Assembly: GCA_028768545.1 (NCBI GenBank)
Contig: CP054838.1
Location: 1,481,501-1,545,500, forward strand
DNA length: 64,000 nucleotides
Direction: 5' to 3'
DNA from: Desulfobacter sp.
GTDB taxonomy: Bacteria > Desulfobacterota > Desulfobacteria > Desulfobacterales > Desulfobacteraceae
Under the pieces are notes generated by a model, which did no database searches, was not told where the DNA came from, and worked only from the letters and a program-made list of their open reading frames with translations. Position numbers and translations under genes: made by a program. This document shows positions 22,072 to 30,729 of the stretch, in pieces; the stretch's first letter is position 1; each line of letters begins with the position of its first letter.

Positions 22072-22980
22072 TCAAGGCAATATGGGTGAAAAGCAGATAT
22101 TTTGGGACCTGGCGTAGCGGTCCAGGGTTTCAACCCCGATGAGGGGGTCGGGTGAATAGGGCAGATTCAGGACTGGAAAAGAGGGGTATGGGTTCTCGAG
22201 GTTGTCTGTATCATTTGCATTGCGGTGGTTGAATATCAGAGCATCCAGCTTGATGTTCAAACCGGTCAGCTGGGTGATGATCCGTTGGGTTTCGGCCAAA
22301 GAGAGGCGGTCTCCGTTGTGAACGGCAAAAAAACGGGCCAGTCTTTTGTCTTGGAAAAATTGTTTTAACTCCAAATGGCTGGATTTAAGTTCCTGGATCC
22401 TGGCCAGAACCTTGTCCCTTTGAATCTCTTTGCCGGCAAATTTAATTCGTGAAATAATCTCTTTTCTCTGGTTGATTTCCGTTCTCAGTTTTTCCAATTG
22501 CTCCACCCAGAGCAGGGAGAGGGCCGGCAAATTGAAAAAATGCATGGACAGGGCTGTGGGCGGCATGTCAATGACCAGATAGTCACAGGCCTTGTGCTTT
22601 TCTTTTAATGCGGTGAATGCCGTTGCCAGGGCATGGGCCTCCATGCCCGGAGAGTATTTTAACACCTCAAAGTAGTTGTCCATGTTAAATGCGGTCAAAT
22701 AGGCGTAGCTTTGTTTGACCTTCTGGGTGGTGAGGGCAAGATAGGCTTTGATCTCCCTGTCCCGGTCCACCTGAAGCACCTCAAGCCCCGCATTGATGCG
22801 GCGGGGTTTGTGGGACAGGGATTGTTCAAATATATCAGAGAGGTTATGGGCATCGTCAAAGGAGGCCAAGAGTACTTTCTTGCCTTTTCGGGCAAGCTCC
22901 AGGGAAAAGAGTACCGAAGCTGTGGATTTTCCAGTCCCCCCTTTTCCAAGGAAAAATATGGTTTCAGGCGTGTTCATCAT
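22072..22980 (-). CDS. ArsA/Get3-like ATPase
   Basis: The 302-residue P-loop ATPase belongs to the ArsA/MinD group. The deviant Walker A is GKGGTGKST with the signature Lys, the switch region is SFDDAHNLSDIF, and YLVIDMPPTALSMHFFNLPA matches the switch II region (DxPPTGxxLR in ArsA). It is a single-domain protein, unlike the duplicated E. coli ArsA. No arsenic genes are near. The start codon overlaps the stop of the 97-residue gene (ATGA), so the two are translationally coupled. Role unknown; candidates are membrane-protein targeting or a regulator of the nearby membrane proteins. Confidence 0.8.
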   Translation of the reverse strand: MMNTPETIFFLGKGGTGKSTASVLFSLELARKGKKVLLASFDDAHNLSDIFEQSLSHKPRRINAGLEVLQVDRDREIKAYLALTTQKVKQSYAYLTAFNMDNYFEVLKYSPGMEAHALATAFTALKEKHKACDYLVIDMPPTALSMHFFNLPALSLLWVEQLEKLRTEINQRKEIISRIKFAGKEIQRDKVLARIQELKSSHLELKQFFQDKRLARFFAVHNGDRLSLAETQRIITQLTGLNIKLDALIFNHRNANDTDNLENPYPSFPVLNLPYSPDPLIGVETLDRYARSQNICFSPILP

Positions 22981-23270
22981 GAGATATCAAAGACAGAAAA
23001 TAATCTGGATAAAGGTTCATTTGCCGTTTCCACCCGTTCCATGAGAAGGATCAGATCCTTTTCCATGTCGGGTAAAAGATCCAAACTGATCTGAACCGGG
23101 GGAGAGGGCATGCCGATGAATGCCCCCTGGGAGAGCAGGGCAAATATATATTCAAGTTCTTCAAGTTCGTCTTCCACCCGTTCCACGGCCTTGTGCCTGG
23201 CAACTTCATCTGCCGTTGTCCAGAGGTTGACAAGCCAGGTCTTTGCCCGTTGGAAAAGGGTGGGTTTCAT
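22977..23270 (-). CDS. hypothetical protein coupled to the ArsA-like ATPase
   Basis: I do not recognise this 97-residue protein. It is predicted cytoplasmic and largely helical, with an acidic coiled-coil-prone middle (ERVEDELEELEYIFALLSQ) and no transmembrane segment. It overlaps both the upstream membrane-protein gene (4 bases) and the downstream ArsA-like gene (4 bases). Stop-start overlaps at both ends suggest the three products are made in fixed ratio and may form one complex. Confidence 0.7.
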   Translation of the reverse strand: MKPTLFQRAKTWLVNLWTTADEVARHKAVERVEDELEELEYIFALLSQGAFIGMPSPPVQISLDLLPDMEKDLILLMERVETANEPLSRLFSVFDIS

Positions 23271-23701
23271 TCTTTTACCCTGAATATTTTCTGGTCAAAT
23301 TCAATCCGTTTTCGGGAGGGAAAATGATAGTACAGGGCATAGAGGGCCATGAGCACAATGGCCCCTGAATAAAACTGGGGCAGGTCGCAGGCAAGGGCGA
23401 CCAGGGCAAAATACGGGGTTATTCCGGCAACCAGGATCAAGCGTTTCTGAAAGGCCATGAACGCCTTTGGGTTAACCCGGGTGGCATCTTTGACCCTGTG
23501 GGCAAAAAGGGTTCTTATGAAAATAGGACCGGCAATCCCGGCCAGGGCCGCGCCGATAAAAAGAAGGGAGTGCCAGATCGGATCAAGGGCCAATTGTCCG
23601 GGCTGAACGATTTCGTATTCCCTGGCAAAATACAGGCCTGGGAAAAGAACGAGCACGGGCAGGAGAAACAAAGAAAATATTTTTTTTAATTGGGTCTGCA
23701 T
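23267..23701 (-). CDS. hypothetical small integral membrane protein
   Basis: The 144-residue product has three or four hydrophobic segments (about residues 8-25, 44-66, 90-106 and 111-127) and basic cytoplasmic loops. No family is recognised. It lies between cstA and the ArsA-like ATPase on the same strand. The ATG follows directly after the T-run of the hairpin at 23711-23733 with no clear ribosome site, so expression may be low or depend on readthrough from cstA. Confidence 0.65.
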   Translation of the reverse strand: MQTQLKKIFSLFLLPVLVLFPGLYFAREYEIVQPGQLALDPIWHSLLFIGAALAGIAGPIFIRTLFAHRVKDATRVNPKAFMAFQKRLILVAGITPYFALVALACDLPQFYSGAIVLMALYALYYHFPSRKRIEFDQKIFRVKE

Positions 23702-23710
23702 AAAAAGTAT

Positions 23711-23733
23711 GGGGCAGGGAGTATCCCTGCCCC
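23711..23733 (-). terminator. intercistronic hairpin downstream of cstA
   Basis: A perfect 10-bp stem, GGGGCAGGGA (23711-23720) with TCCCTGCCCC (23724-23733), and a three-base loop are followed on the minus strand by ATACTTTTTATG. It looks like a terminator or attenuator after cstA. The T-run ends in the ATG of the next gene. Confidence 0.7.
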
Positions 23734-23745
23734 TTTGGGTCTATT

Positions 23746-25464
23746 TTATTGGTTATCTGATTTCATGGACATCAGTCTAATGATGCCTTCTGCAAAGATC
23801 CAGACGGCCAGTCCCAGGATCAGACCGTTTACCACCTGGAGGAGCATGTTGTGACTGGTGCCGAATTTGGTCTGGTTGAGTACCAGAGCCCAGATGGTCA
23901 TGATCATCATCAAAGCGGCCGGAATGCCTGAAACCAGCCATTTCATCCCGCCCTTGGTTTTAAGATAAACCGTGATAATGATCAGGGCAAGTCCTGCCAG
24001 GGTCTGGTTTACAGCACCGAACAAAGGCCAGAGCTTGAGTGCGCCTTTTCCGCCGGCACCCGTGGCAAAGGCCAGGGCCAGGGCAGTGAGCACCGCAATA
24101 AAGGTGGCAATATATTTACCGGTTAAAAAGTTGAGCTTAACACTGGAAAAAAGTTCAGAGACAATATACCGCTGGATTCTTGTGGCCGTATCCAGGGTGG
24201 TGCCTGCAAACGAGGCCACAAAAACCCCCATGATAACCACGGCCACCCCGTTGGGAAGGCCTATGGAAGCGATCATGTTGGCAGAGCCGTTGACAAAGGC
24301 GGCCACTTTTGACCCCAGGCCTGCGGCAGCAGCCCACGAGGAATAATGGGTGGTCCAGGCGGCAACCCCGGTCAGGGTTTCGCCGGTTTTGGTCACATAG
24401 CCCATGCCGATACCGGCGGAGACGGCAATGATGACCAGGGTGGCCAGTGCCCCTTCCATGAGCATGGATCCGTACCCGACAAAGAGGGCGTCGGTTTCAT
24501 ATCTTACCCGCTTGGCCGAGGTGCCTGAAGAGACCAGGGAGTGAAACCCTGAAATAGCGCCGCAGGCAATGGTGATGAACAAGAAGGGCCACATGGGCGG
24601 TGCCTTGGCAGGGGTGGTCTGAACCGCCGGGGCAACAATTTCAAGGCTGCCGCCCAAGGCAGAGACAATTACGCCCAGAATGAGCAGGGCCATGGCAATC
24701 AACAGCTGGTGGGAGTTGATAAAATCCCTGGGCTGGAGAAGGGTGGTCACCGGCAGGGTGGAGGCGATAAATGCATAGATCAGAAGGATGATGGTCCAGA
24801 CGCCTGTGGCGGGGATACCTGCCACTGCCGGCATTTTTATGGGAATATAATACCCGATGAATACGGTGAGATACATGAGGACAACGGCAATAATGGACCA
24901 GGTCATCACGCTTTTGCCCTGTTTATACACGGCATGGCCCAGTCAAAGGGCAATGGCCACTTCGCACCATACCGGGAATACAGAGGCCGGATACATGGCA
25001 AAGACCACGGCAATGACCAGGCCGAAGATGGCAATGACGATCCAGAGTTCAAGAAAGACAATGAGGAAAAAGAAAAACCGGGTTCTGTTGTTGACATATT
25101 TGGCCGTATAATCGGCAATGGATTTTCCCTGGTTTCTCATGGAGATGATCAGGGCGCCGAAATCGTGGACCGCACCCATGAAAATACTTCCGAAAAATAC
25201 CCAGATCAGGGCCGGAACCCAGCCCCAGATGATTGCCACAGCCGGACCCACAATGGGGCCTGTGCCGGCAATGGAGGTAAAATGATGCCCGAAGATGACC
25301 TCTTTTTTGGTGGGAACATAGTCAATTCCGTCCTCCAGTTCAACTGCGGGAGCCGTGGCTGTTTTGGACAGCTTGAATATCTTTTGCCCGATAAACCTGC
25401 CGTACAGATTATACATCAAAAGGTAGCCGATAAAGGCAACAACCATAATCACAAGAGCATTCAT
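23746..25464 (-). pseudogene. cstA: carbon starvation protein CstA, with in-frame UGA at codon 174
   Basis: CstA-family proteins are multi-pass membrane transporters linked to peptide or pyruvate uptake. The start ATG 25464 follows AAGGAG. The N-terminal half has GRFIGQKIFKL, GIDYVPTKKEVIFGHHFTSIAGTGPIVGPAVAIIWGWVP, which is the strongly conserved family signature. The frame meets TGA at 24945-24943 (context IAL-stop-LGHAVYKQGK) and then stays open for 399 more codons to 23746, including the later signature GAISGFHSLVSSGTSAKRV. One base change (for example TGG to TGA) would explain the stop. A GTG at 24930 could restart translation but would yield only the C-terminal half. The total of about 572 residues is near family length. 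Confidence 0.88.
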
Positions 25465-25509
25465 TCTAAAATCTCCTTTTCATCATTTGCAAATAGTTAT
25501 TGTCGTAAA

Positions 25510-25546
25510 ATACCGTTTGTCTCGTGTCTGCCAGGGCAAACGGTAT
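25510..25546. promoter_or_regulatory. 10-bp inverted repeat upstream of cstA
   Basis: ATACCGTTTG (25510-25519) and CAAACGGTAT (25537-25546) form a perfect inverted repeat around 17 bases, 46 bp upstream of the cstA start. The position suits an operator or a 5' leader hairpin. The rest of the gap from 25547 to 25772 holds no recognisable gene. Confidence 0.5.
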
Positions 25547-25782
25547 CATTGTTTTATCCAGTGCATTGTCCGAGCAAGACTATTGCTAGACGGGGGGCTG
25601 AAATAAAACCCAAAGATTCTATACGGTTACAATCGTCTCTGGCCATAACCCTTTTCCCTTAATGCAAAAATGCAACGGGTGTGCGTCAAGAACGCCACCA
25701 CCCGGATATTCCATATTTTCGTATAATTGATATAAATATTGCAAATTTTCTCAAAATACAAATCCTATCTTAGGATTACACC

Positions 25783-27093
25783 CAGTAGTGTCCGGTTAGG
25801 TTGTTGCATATAAAAAGCATCTAAAATCATTGAAAAAACAGTCTGTTTTGTGTTGACAAATGTGCGTAAAAATTTTTGTGCGCCTTGAAAATTTAACTCA
25901 AGGAGCTCAAATGACGCACATCTCAGTCCCTAAAAAACAACTACGGTCCCTGAACTTTGACAATTTCAGGTGCCCTCTGATAAAGTCACTTTCAAAAGCA
26001 CCGGAATTACAATCTCGAGGAGACCGCCCTTTAAAAATGACATTCGAAGACCAGATAAATGCTTTGGTTTATTTCCATCTTCAGGAGCACAAGTCTGCCC
26101 GACATTTAATTCAGGATCTCAAGGAGAATGTTTTTGCTAAAGAAAATATTGCGCCAGACGGTGGTATCAGCCGTAGTAGTTTCTGTGAAGCCATCAATCA
26201 CAGGGGACTCGAACAACTGCAATTTATCTTTGAGGATCTTTATAAACAGGCTCTTGAGTGTCATCCGGGTGAACACGCCGAGTTAGGAGAGTTGGTTTCC
26301 ATTGACGGTAGTCTCATAAATGCAGTCCTTTCAATGCACTGGGCGAACTACAGAAAAGGAAGTAAAAAAGCCAAAGTACATTGCGGATTTGACATTAATC
26401 ACGGAATCCCAAACAAAATCTTTTTGACTGAAGGCAACGGCGCTGAACGCACTTTTGTTCCCAAAATACTTTCCAAGGGGCAAACAGGTGTTATGGATCG
26501 TGGATATCAATCCCATAAAGAATTTGACCTGCTTCAGGAGCAAGGCAAACATTTTGTCTGCCGTATAAAAACCAGGACAACAAGAACAATTATTGATAAC
26601 CACGAGACCCCTTCCGACAGCTACATTTTTTATGATGCACTGGTTAAACTTGGTACTCCGAATCAAAACCAGACGAAAAGGCCTGTTCGGGTTGTTGGCT
26701 ATAAAATTGCTGGCGTCAAATACTATGTGGCAACTGACAGGCATGATTTAACAGCGGAACAAATAGCAACAATTTATAAACTCCGGTGGACCATTGAGGA
26801 TTTTTTCAAATGGTGGAAAGAACATCTGAAGGTATATCATCTCATTGCCCGCAGTGAATACGGCCTTATGGTTCAGATTCTTGGCGGCCTTATCACTTAC
26901 CTGTTACTGGCAATCCATTGCCAAAAACAGTTTAATGAAAAGGTCACGATCAAAAGAGTTCGGCAGCTGCGAACCGCCATTCTAAATGACCTTTTTGGCT
27001 GCGAGGAGCAGGGCTCTCATAGTTCAAACAGGGACAATATTGTCAAAGATCAAAAAATTATTGAGCAAGCAAAAACCTAACCGGACATCACTG
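25783..27093 (+). mobile_element. IS4-family element, copy 1 (intact)
   Basis: A 1,311-bp insertion sequence. The ends are CAGTAGTGTCCGGTTAGGTT and, on the opposite strand, CAGTGATGTCCGGTTAGGTT, an imperfect inverted repeat of about 25 bp. It is flanked by the 9-bp direct repeat GATTACACC (25774-25782 and 27094-27102), the target duplication. It carries one transposase gene. Three more near-identical copies are in the window (43215-44524, 45866-47177, 58027-59337), indicating recent activity. Confidence 0.9.
25911..27080 (+). CDS. IS4-family transposase (copy 1)
   Basis: A 389-residue DDE transposase. The catalytic residues are seen in VSIDGSLINAV (first Asp), GVMDRGYQSHKEF (second Asp) and the YREK signature YKLRWTIEDFFKWWK (Tyr-2-Arg-3-Glu-6-Lys), diagnostic for the IS4 family. 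I choose ATG 25911 because AAGGAG lies six bases upstream; an ORF extended to 25860 lacks such a site. All motifs are intact, so this copy could be active. Confidence 0.93.
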   Translation: MTHISVPKKQLRSLNFDNFRCPLIKSLSKAPELQSRGDRPLKMTFEDQINALVYFHLQEHKSARHLIQDLKENVFAKENIAPDGGISRSSFCEAINHRGLEQLQFIFEDLYKQALECHPGEHAELGELVSIDGSLINAVLSMHWANYRKGSKKAKVHCGFDINHGIPNKIFLTEGNGAERTFVPKILSKGQTGVMDRGYQSHKEFDLLQEQGKHFVCRIKTRTTRTIIDNHETPSDSYIFYDALVKLGTPNQNQTKRPVRVVGYKIAGVKYYVATDRHDLTAEQIATIYKLRWTIEDFFKWWKEHLKVYHLIARSEYGLMVQILGGLITYLLLAIHCQKQFNEKVTIKRVRQLRTAILNDLFGCEEQGSHSSNRDNIVKDQKIIEQAKT

Positions 27094-27247
27094 GATTACA
27101 CCCTTTTTTTTCTGCAAAGTGTGATACTTGCCATTTATCATAATTTTAAATCAGGCTTGGTTTTAAAAAAAAATAAATTCCAGATAGATAAAAAAAGGAT
27201 CACCGCTTTAAAATACCGGAATAGCATCAGGTGATATGGTTTTTTTC

Positions 27248-27332
27248 TTGACTATTGAAAAATAGTAAGTAAGTATTACTCACCAAAGACAAAAACAAGA
27301 AGGTTAAAAAAGACAAAAACAAGAAGGTTAAA
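27248..27332 (+). promoter_or_regulatory. tetR promoter/operator region with a tandemly duplicated ribosome binding site
   Basis: TTGACT at 27248-27253 is a plausible -35 box. AGTAAGTAAGTATTACTCAC just after it contains the near-palindrome AGTAAgtaTTACT, typical in form for a TetR-family operator, so autoregulation is likely. From 27285 to 27332 a 24-bp unit (AAAGACAAAAACAAGAAGG plus TTAAA) is repeated exactly twice, so the Shine-Dalgarno AGAAGG occurs in both units and only the second is correctly spaced from ATG 27333. The preceding stretch 27103-27247 shows nothing else recognisable. Confidence 0.6.
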
Positions 27333-27926
27333 ATGAAACACAGGGGAAAAACAAATCCGCCCGGACGGATAAAGATCATGAAATCCTTTTCCAAACTTAT
27401 GAAAGAAAAGGATTTTCATTCCATCACAACCGCTGAGATTGCCAGGAACGGTTCGGTGACCGAAGGTCTGATTTATAAGTATTTCAAGGATAAAAAAGAT
27501 CTTCTTCATCAATTACTCAACGATCATTTTACCCGGTTTTTAGATAAAATTGAGGCCAGGATCCTTGAAGAGAAAACCTGCCGGGCACAGCTGGAAATTG
27601 TTATTTTTTCCAGCCTGGAAAGCTATGCGGAAAATCGGCTGTTTTCAAAAATGCTCTTTTTGGAGGTGAGAAGCTCCCCGGAGTATTATTCTTCGGGCGC
27701 CTATGCCAGGGTGCGCAAATATGCGGCCATCATTCTTGGGATTATCCAACAAGGAATTGATAACGGCGAAATTAAGGAAAAGACAGATCCTGTGCTTCTT
27801 CGAAAGGTTATTTTAGGGGCCATTGAACATGCCTGCCTTGGAGAACTTATTTTTGGCAGAGCGCTTGAAATTGACACGGTTGCCAGCGGTATTTCTGACA
27901 TCATATTCAACGGAGTAAATCCATGA
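27333..27926 (+). CDS. TetR-family transcriptional regulator
   Basis: A 197-residue repressor. The N-terminal helix-turn-helix reads FHSITTAEIARNGSVTEGLIYKYFKDKKDLLHQLL (about residues 29-63), the classic TetR DNA-binding pattern. The C-terminal ligand and dimer domain resembles regulators of fatty acid or acyl-CoA metabolism (FGRALEIDTVASGISDIIFNG), which fits its overlap (ATGA) with the downstream acyl-CoA synthetase gene. The ligand is unknown. Confidence 0.88.
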   Translation: MKHRGKTNPPGRIKIMKSFSKLMKEKDFHSITTAEIARNGSVTEGLIYKYFKDKKDLLHQLLNDHFTRFLDKIEARILEEKTCRAQLEIVIFSSLESYAENRLFSKMLFLEVRSSPEYYSSGAYARVRKYAAIILGIIQQGIDNGEIKEKTDPVLLRKVILGAIEHACLGELIFGRALEIDTVASGISDIIFNGVNP

Positions 27927-29827
27927 CAAGATTAAGTTCAATCAACGCTTTGATAGAGAAAAATTTGGAATCAGGGATTGTTAATCTGAATGAGGATAAG
28001 GCCAAGCAAATTTTTCAAATCATGGGTATGCCCGTGGTCAAAGAAGAAAACGTCACCACCCAGGAGCAGGTTTTGGATGCAGGGCAGAAACTGGGATTTC
28101 CCCTTGTGCTCAAAGGGCTTGGGGCCAATATCCTCCACAAGACCGAAGCCGGCCTGGTGATTGTGGGCGTGGATGGAAATGACTCGCTCAAACAGGCGGC
28201 AAAGACCATTCAGGACCGGGCCGGAAAAAATTTGGATGGGTTTCTGGTTCAGCCCATGGTCCAGGGGGAGCGAGAGTTTGTGGCCGGGATGTTCAGGGAC
28301 GATCAGTTCGGACCTGTGATCATGTTCGGCCTGGGCGGGGTGTTGACCGAAGCCATCGGTGATATTGTTTTTAAAATTGCCCCCCTTGACCCTGCTGATC
28401 TGGAAGATATGCTGGACAGTCTGGGGGCCCAGAAGCTTTTAGGCCCGTTCAGAGGGGAGGCCGCGGTTGACCGGGAGTCCCTTAAATCCGTATTAAAAGC
28501 CCTCTCCGATCTGGCCTGCGCCTGCCCCGGAATCCGGGAAATTGATGTCAACCCCTTGATTGTTAAGGCTGATGGCATGCCCGTGGCCGTTGACGGGCTC
28601 ATGGTTTTGGAGAAAAATATCCCGTCCGGGACGCCGCTTTCGCCGCCCATTGATTTAAACGCATTAAGGTCCTGTTTTTATCCTGAGTCCGTCGCCTTTG
28701 TCGGGGCCTCTGCCACACCGGGTAAATGGGGGCATATGCTGCCCACCAATACCTTTGCCAGGGATTTTAAGGGCCGGGTGTTCCTGATCAACCCCAAGGG
28801 AGGTAAGATCATGGGCCGTAAGGTGTACAAGGCCCTTTCCGAAGTTCCCACAGATGTGGATCTGGCGGTGGTCACGGTGCCGGCCCACGGGGTGATGGAC
28901 CTTATCCCCGAAATGGCCCCAAAAAAGGTCAAAGGCATGCTTTTGATTACTTCAGGGTTCAGGGAAGTCGGGGACCAGGGCCGGGATCTTGAGGATCGGA
29001 TCGTGGCAGAGGCACGCAAGGCAGGAATTTTAGTGCTGGGCCCAAATACCATGGGGGTCTGCAATCCCCATGCAGAGTTTTATTCCACCGCTGCCAATGC
29101 CTTTCCCCTGCCCGGTTCCACAGCCCTTGTCTGCCAGTCCGGGAATATGGGGACCCAGCTTTTGGCCTTTGCCGAACAGCAGGATATCGGTATCCGGGCC
29201 TTTTCAGGATCCGGAAACGAGGCCATGGTCATCATTGAAGACTATATGGAAACCTTTGAACGGGACGAGCTGACCCGGACCGTGGTCCTTTATATTGAAA
29301 GCATCAAGCAGGGAAGGCGGTTTTTTAAGTCTGCCTCAAGGCTTTCCCAGGGGATTATTTCAAGGCTGAAAAAAATTCTTCCTCTCTTCTGGAGCCATGA
29401 TAACCCTGTGGACATTGTGGGCGAAGGCGATCCTGGTATTCCCAGGACCTGCATGGAAGAACTTTTGCGCTGGGATGGATGCGATGCTGTCATCCATCTG
29501 GGCATACACGGCAAGCGGATTCTAGTCAATGCCATGATTGAGTCCATTCTCAAGGCAGACCCGGATGCCAATGCGGCTGAAGCGGCACAGTTCAATCAGG
29601 CCCTCGCCCAGGTGGAAGAAGATTATACCCAGTATGTGGTGGAGCTCACCCAGAAATATCAAAAGCCGGTTCTCGGGGTGAGTTTGCTCACCGATGAGCT
29701 GAGCCGGACCCTATACCGGTACGATCACCTGGAGTATAAAGGGGTCTATTTTCCCTCGCCTGAACGGGCGGTTAAGGCCTTGTCCGGAATGGTTCAATAC
29801 CAGACATGGTTGGGCAAAAGAATCTGA
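27923..29827 (+). CDS. ADP-forming acyl-CoA synthetase (fused beta-alpha), missing the His-loop segment
   Basis: These enzymes interconvert acyl-CoA plus ADP and phosphate with acid, CoA and ATP, passing phosphate through a His. The N-terminal 230 residues are the ATP-grasp beta part (GFPLVLKGLGANILHKTEAGLV, EFVAGMFRDDQFGPVIMFGLGGV). Then come the CoA-binding domain (SVAFVGASATPGKWGHML) and part of the ligase domain (VLGPNTMGVCNP, ALVCQSGNMG, SGSGNEAMVIIEDYME). Between RRFFKSASRLS and PLFWSHDNPVDIVG about 95 residues normally present, including the phospho-His loop (SHTGA), are absent while the frame is kept. Length is 634 against about 700-730. I infer an in-frame deletion and loss of activity. 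Confidence 0.82.
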   Translation: MTRLSSINALIEKNLESGIVNLNEDKAKQIFQIMGMPVVKEENVTTQEQVLDAGQKLGFPLVLKGLGANILHKTEAGLVIVGVDGNDSLKQAAKTIQDRAGKNLDGFLVQPMVQGEREFVAGMFRDDQFGPVIMFGLGGVLTEAIGDIVFKIAPLDPADLEDMLDSLGAQKLLGPFRGEAAVDRESLKSVLKALSDLACACPGIREIDVNPLIVKADGMPVAVDGLMVLEKNIPSGTPLSPPIDLNALRSCFYPESVAFVGASATPGKWGHMLPTNTFARDFKGRVFLINPKGGKIMGRKVYKALSEVPTDVDLAVVTVPAHGVMDLIPEMAPKKVKGMLLITSGFREVGDQGRDLEDRIVAEARKAGILVLGPNTMGVCNPHAEFYSTAANAFPLPGSTALVCQSGNMGTQLLAFAEQQDIGIRAFSGSGNEAMVIIEDYMETFERDELTRTVVLYIESIKQGRRFFKSASRLSQGIISRLKKILPLFWSHDNPVDIVGEGDPGIPRTCMEELLRWDGCDAVIHLGIHGKRILVNAMIESILKADPDANAAEAAQFNQALAQVEEDYTQYVVELTQKYQKPVLGVSLLTDELSRTLYRYDHLEYKGVYFPSPERAVKALSGMVQYQTWLGKRI

Positions 29828-29937
29828 AAAGACCAGGGTTGAAACTTGGGAAAAATTACTCTAAGTTGAATTTGTATTGTTAATAAGACTTTTTTTGGCC
29901 GGGATCACCCGGAAAATTTATGGATCAGGAGAGAACC

Positions 29938-30729
29938 ATGAGCGCCAAAGTGACCACATCCACCCTCGTAAAAATGAAAGAACAGGGCAAGAAAATCACG
30001 GCCCTGACCGCCTATGATTATCCTTTTGCCGGTCTTGTGGACAGGGCCGGGATTGATGTTATTCTGGTGGGGGATTCTCTGGGCATGGTGGTCCAGGGCA
30101 AGCAAACCACCCTGCCGGTTACCATGGATGAAATGATTTACCATACCGAGCTTGTCACCCGGGCCTGTACCTATTCCATGGTGGTGGGGGACATGCCGTT
30201 TATGTCCTACCAGGGGGATTTGAACACGGCGGTAGAGAATGCCGGACGGTTTTTAAAGGAGGCCGGGGCAGGTGCCGTGAAACTGGAAGGTGGGGCTGAT
30301 GTCTGCCCTGTGATCACGGCCATTGCAAAGGCAGGGATCCCGGTCCAGGCCCATATCGGGCTTACCCCCCAGTCTGTCCACCAGATGGGAGGATTCAAGG
30401 TCCAACGGGATGAAGACCGCCTGCTTGCCGATGCAAAGGATGTGGAGGCGGCCGGTGCCTTTAGCGTGGTTCTTGAAGGGATTCCCTCGCCCATTTCCGC
30501 CAAGATCACCCAGGCGTTGAAGATTCCCACCATCGGCATTGGCGCCGGCCCCGCCTGTGACGGCCAGATCCTGGTCCTTCATGATATGCTGGGGATCAAT
30601 GATCGGTTTTTGCCCAAGTTTGTGAAAAAATATGCAGACATTGCCGCCCTTGCAGGACAAGGGCTTGAGGCCTATATCAAAGAGGTGAGAGAGGGGAAAT
30701 TCCCGTCTGAAGATTATGAATACAAGTAA
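29938..30729 (+). CDS. panB: 3-methyl-2-oxobutanoate hydroxymethyltransferase
   Basis: PanB converts 2-oxoisovalerate and methylene-tetrahydrofolate to ketopantoate, the first step of pantothenate synthesis. The 263-residue TIM-barrel protein has [10 protein letters not shown], the metal motif [17 protein letters not shown], the catalytic Glu in VVLEGIPSP, and [21 protein letters not shown] choose ATG 29938 because AGGAGA lies seven bases upstream; the ATG at 29920 precedes that site. The upstream gap from 29828 contains a short hairpin (CCGGG/CCCGG) but nothing else clear. The gene overlaps the DUF2520 gene, suggesting a shared pathway. Confidence 0.95.
   Translation: MSAKVTTSTLVKMKEQGKKITALTAYDYPFAGLVDRAGIDVILVGDSLGMVVQGKQTTLPVTMDEMIYHTELVTRACTYSMVVGDMPFMSYQGDLNTAVENAGRFLKEAGAGAVKLEGGADVCPVITAIAKAGIPVQAHIGLTPQSVHQMGGFKVQRDEDRLLADAKDVEAAGAFSVVLEGIPSPISAKITQALKIPTIGIGAGPACDGQILVLHDMLGINDRFLPKFVKKYADIAALAGQGLEAYIKEVREGKFPSEDYEYK

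Noticed and set aside
22072..22980. ArsA-like gene as part of an arsenic resistance operon
   Set aside because: No arsB, arsC, arsD or arsR is nearby, and the ATPase is single-domain; only the fold is shared.
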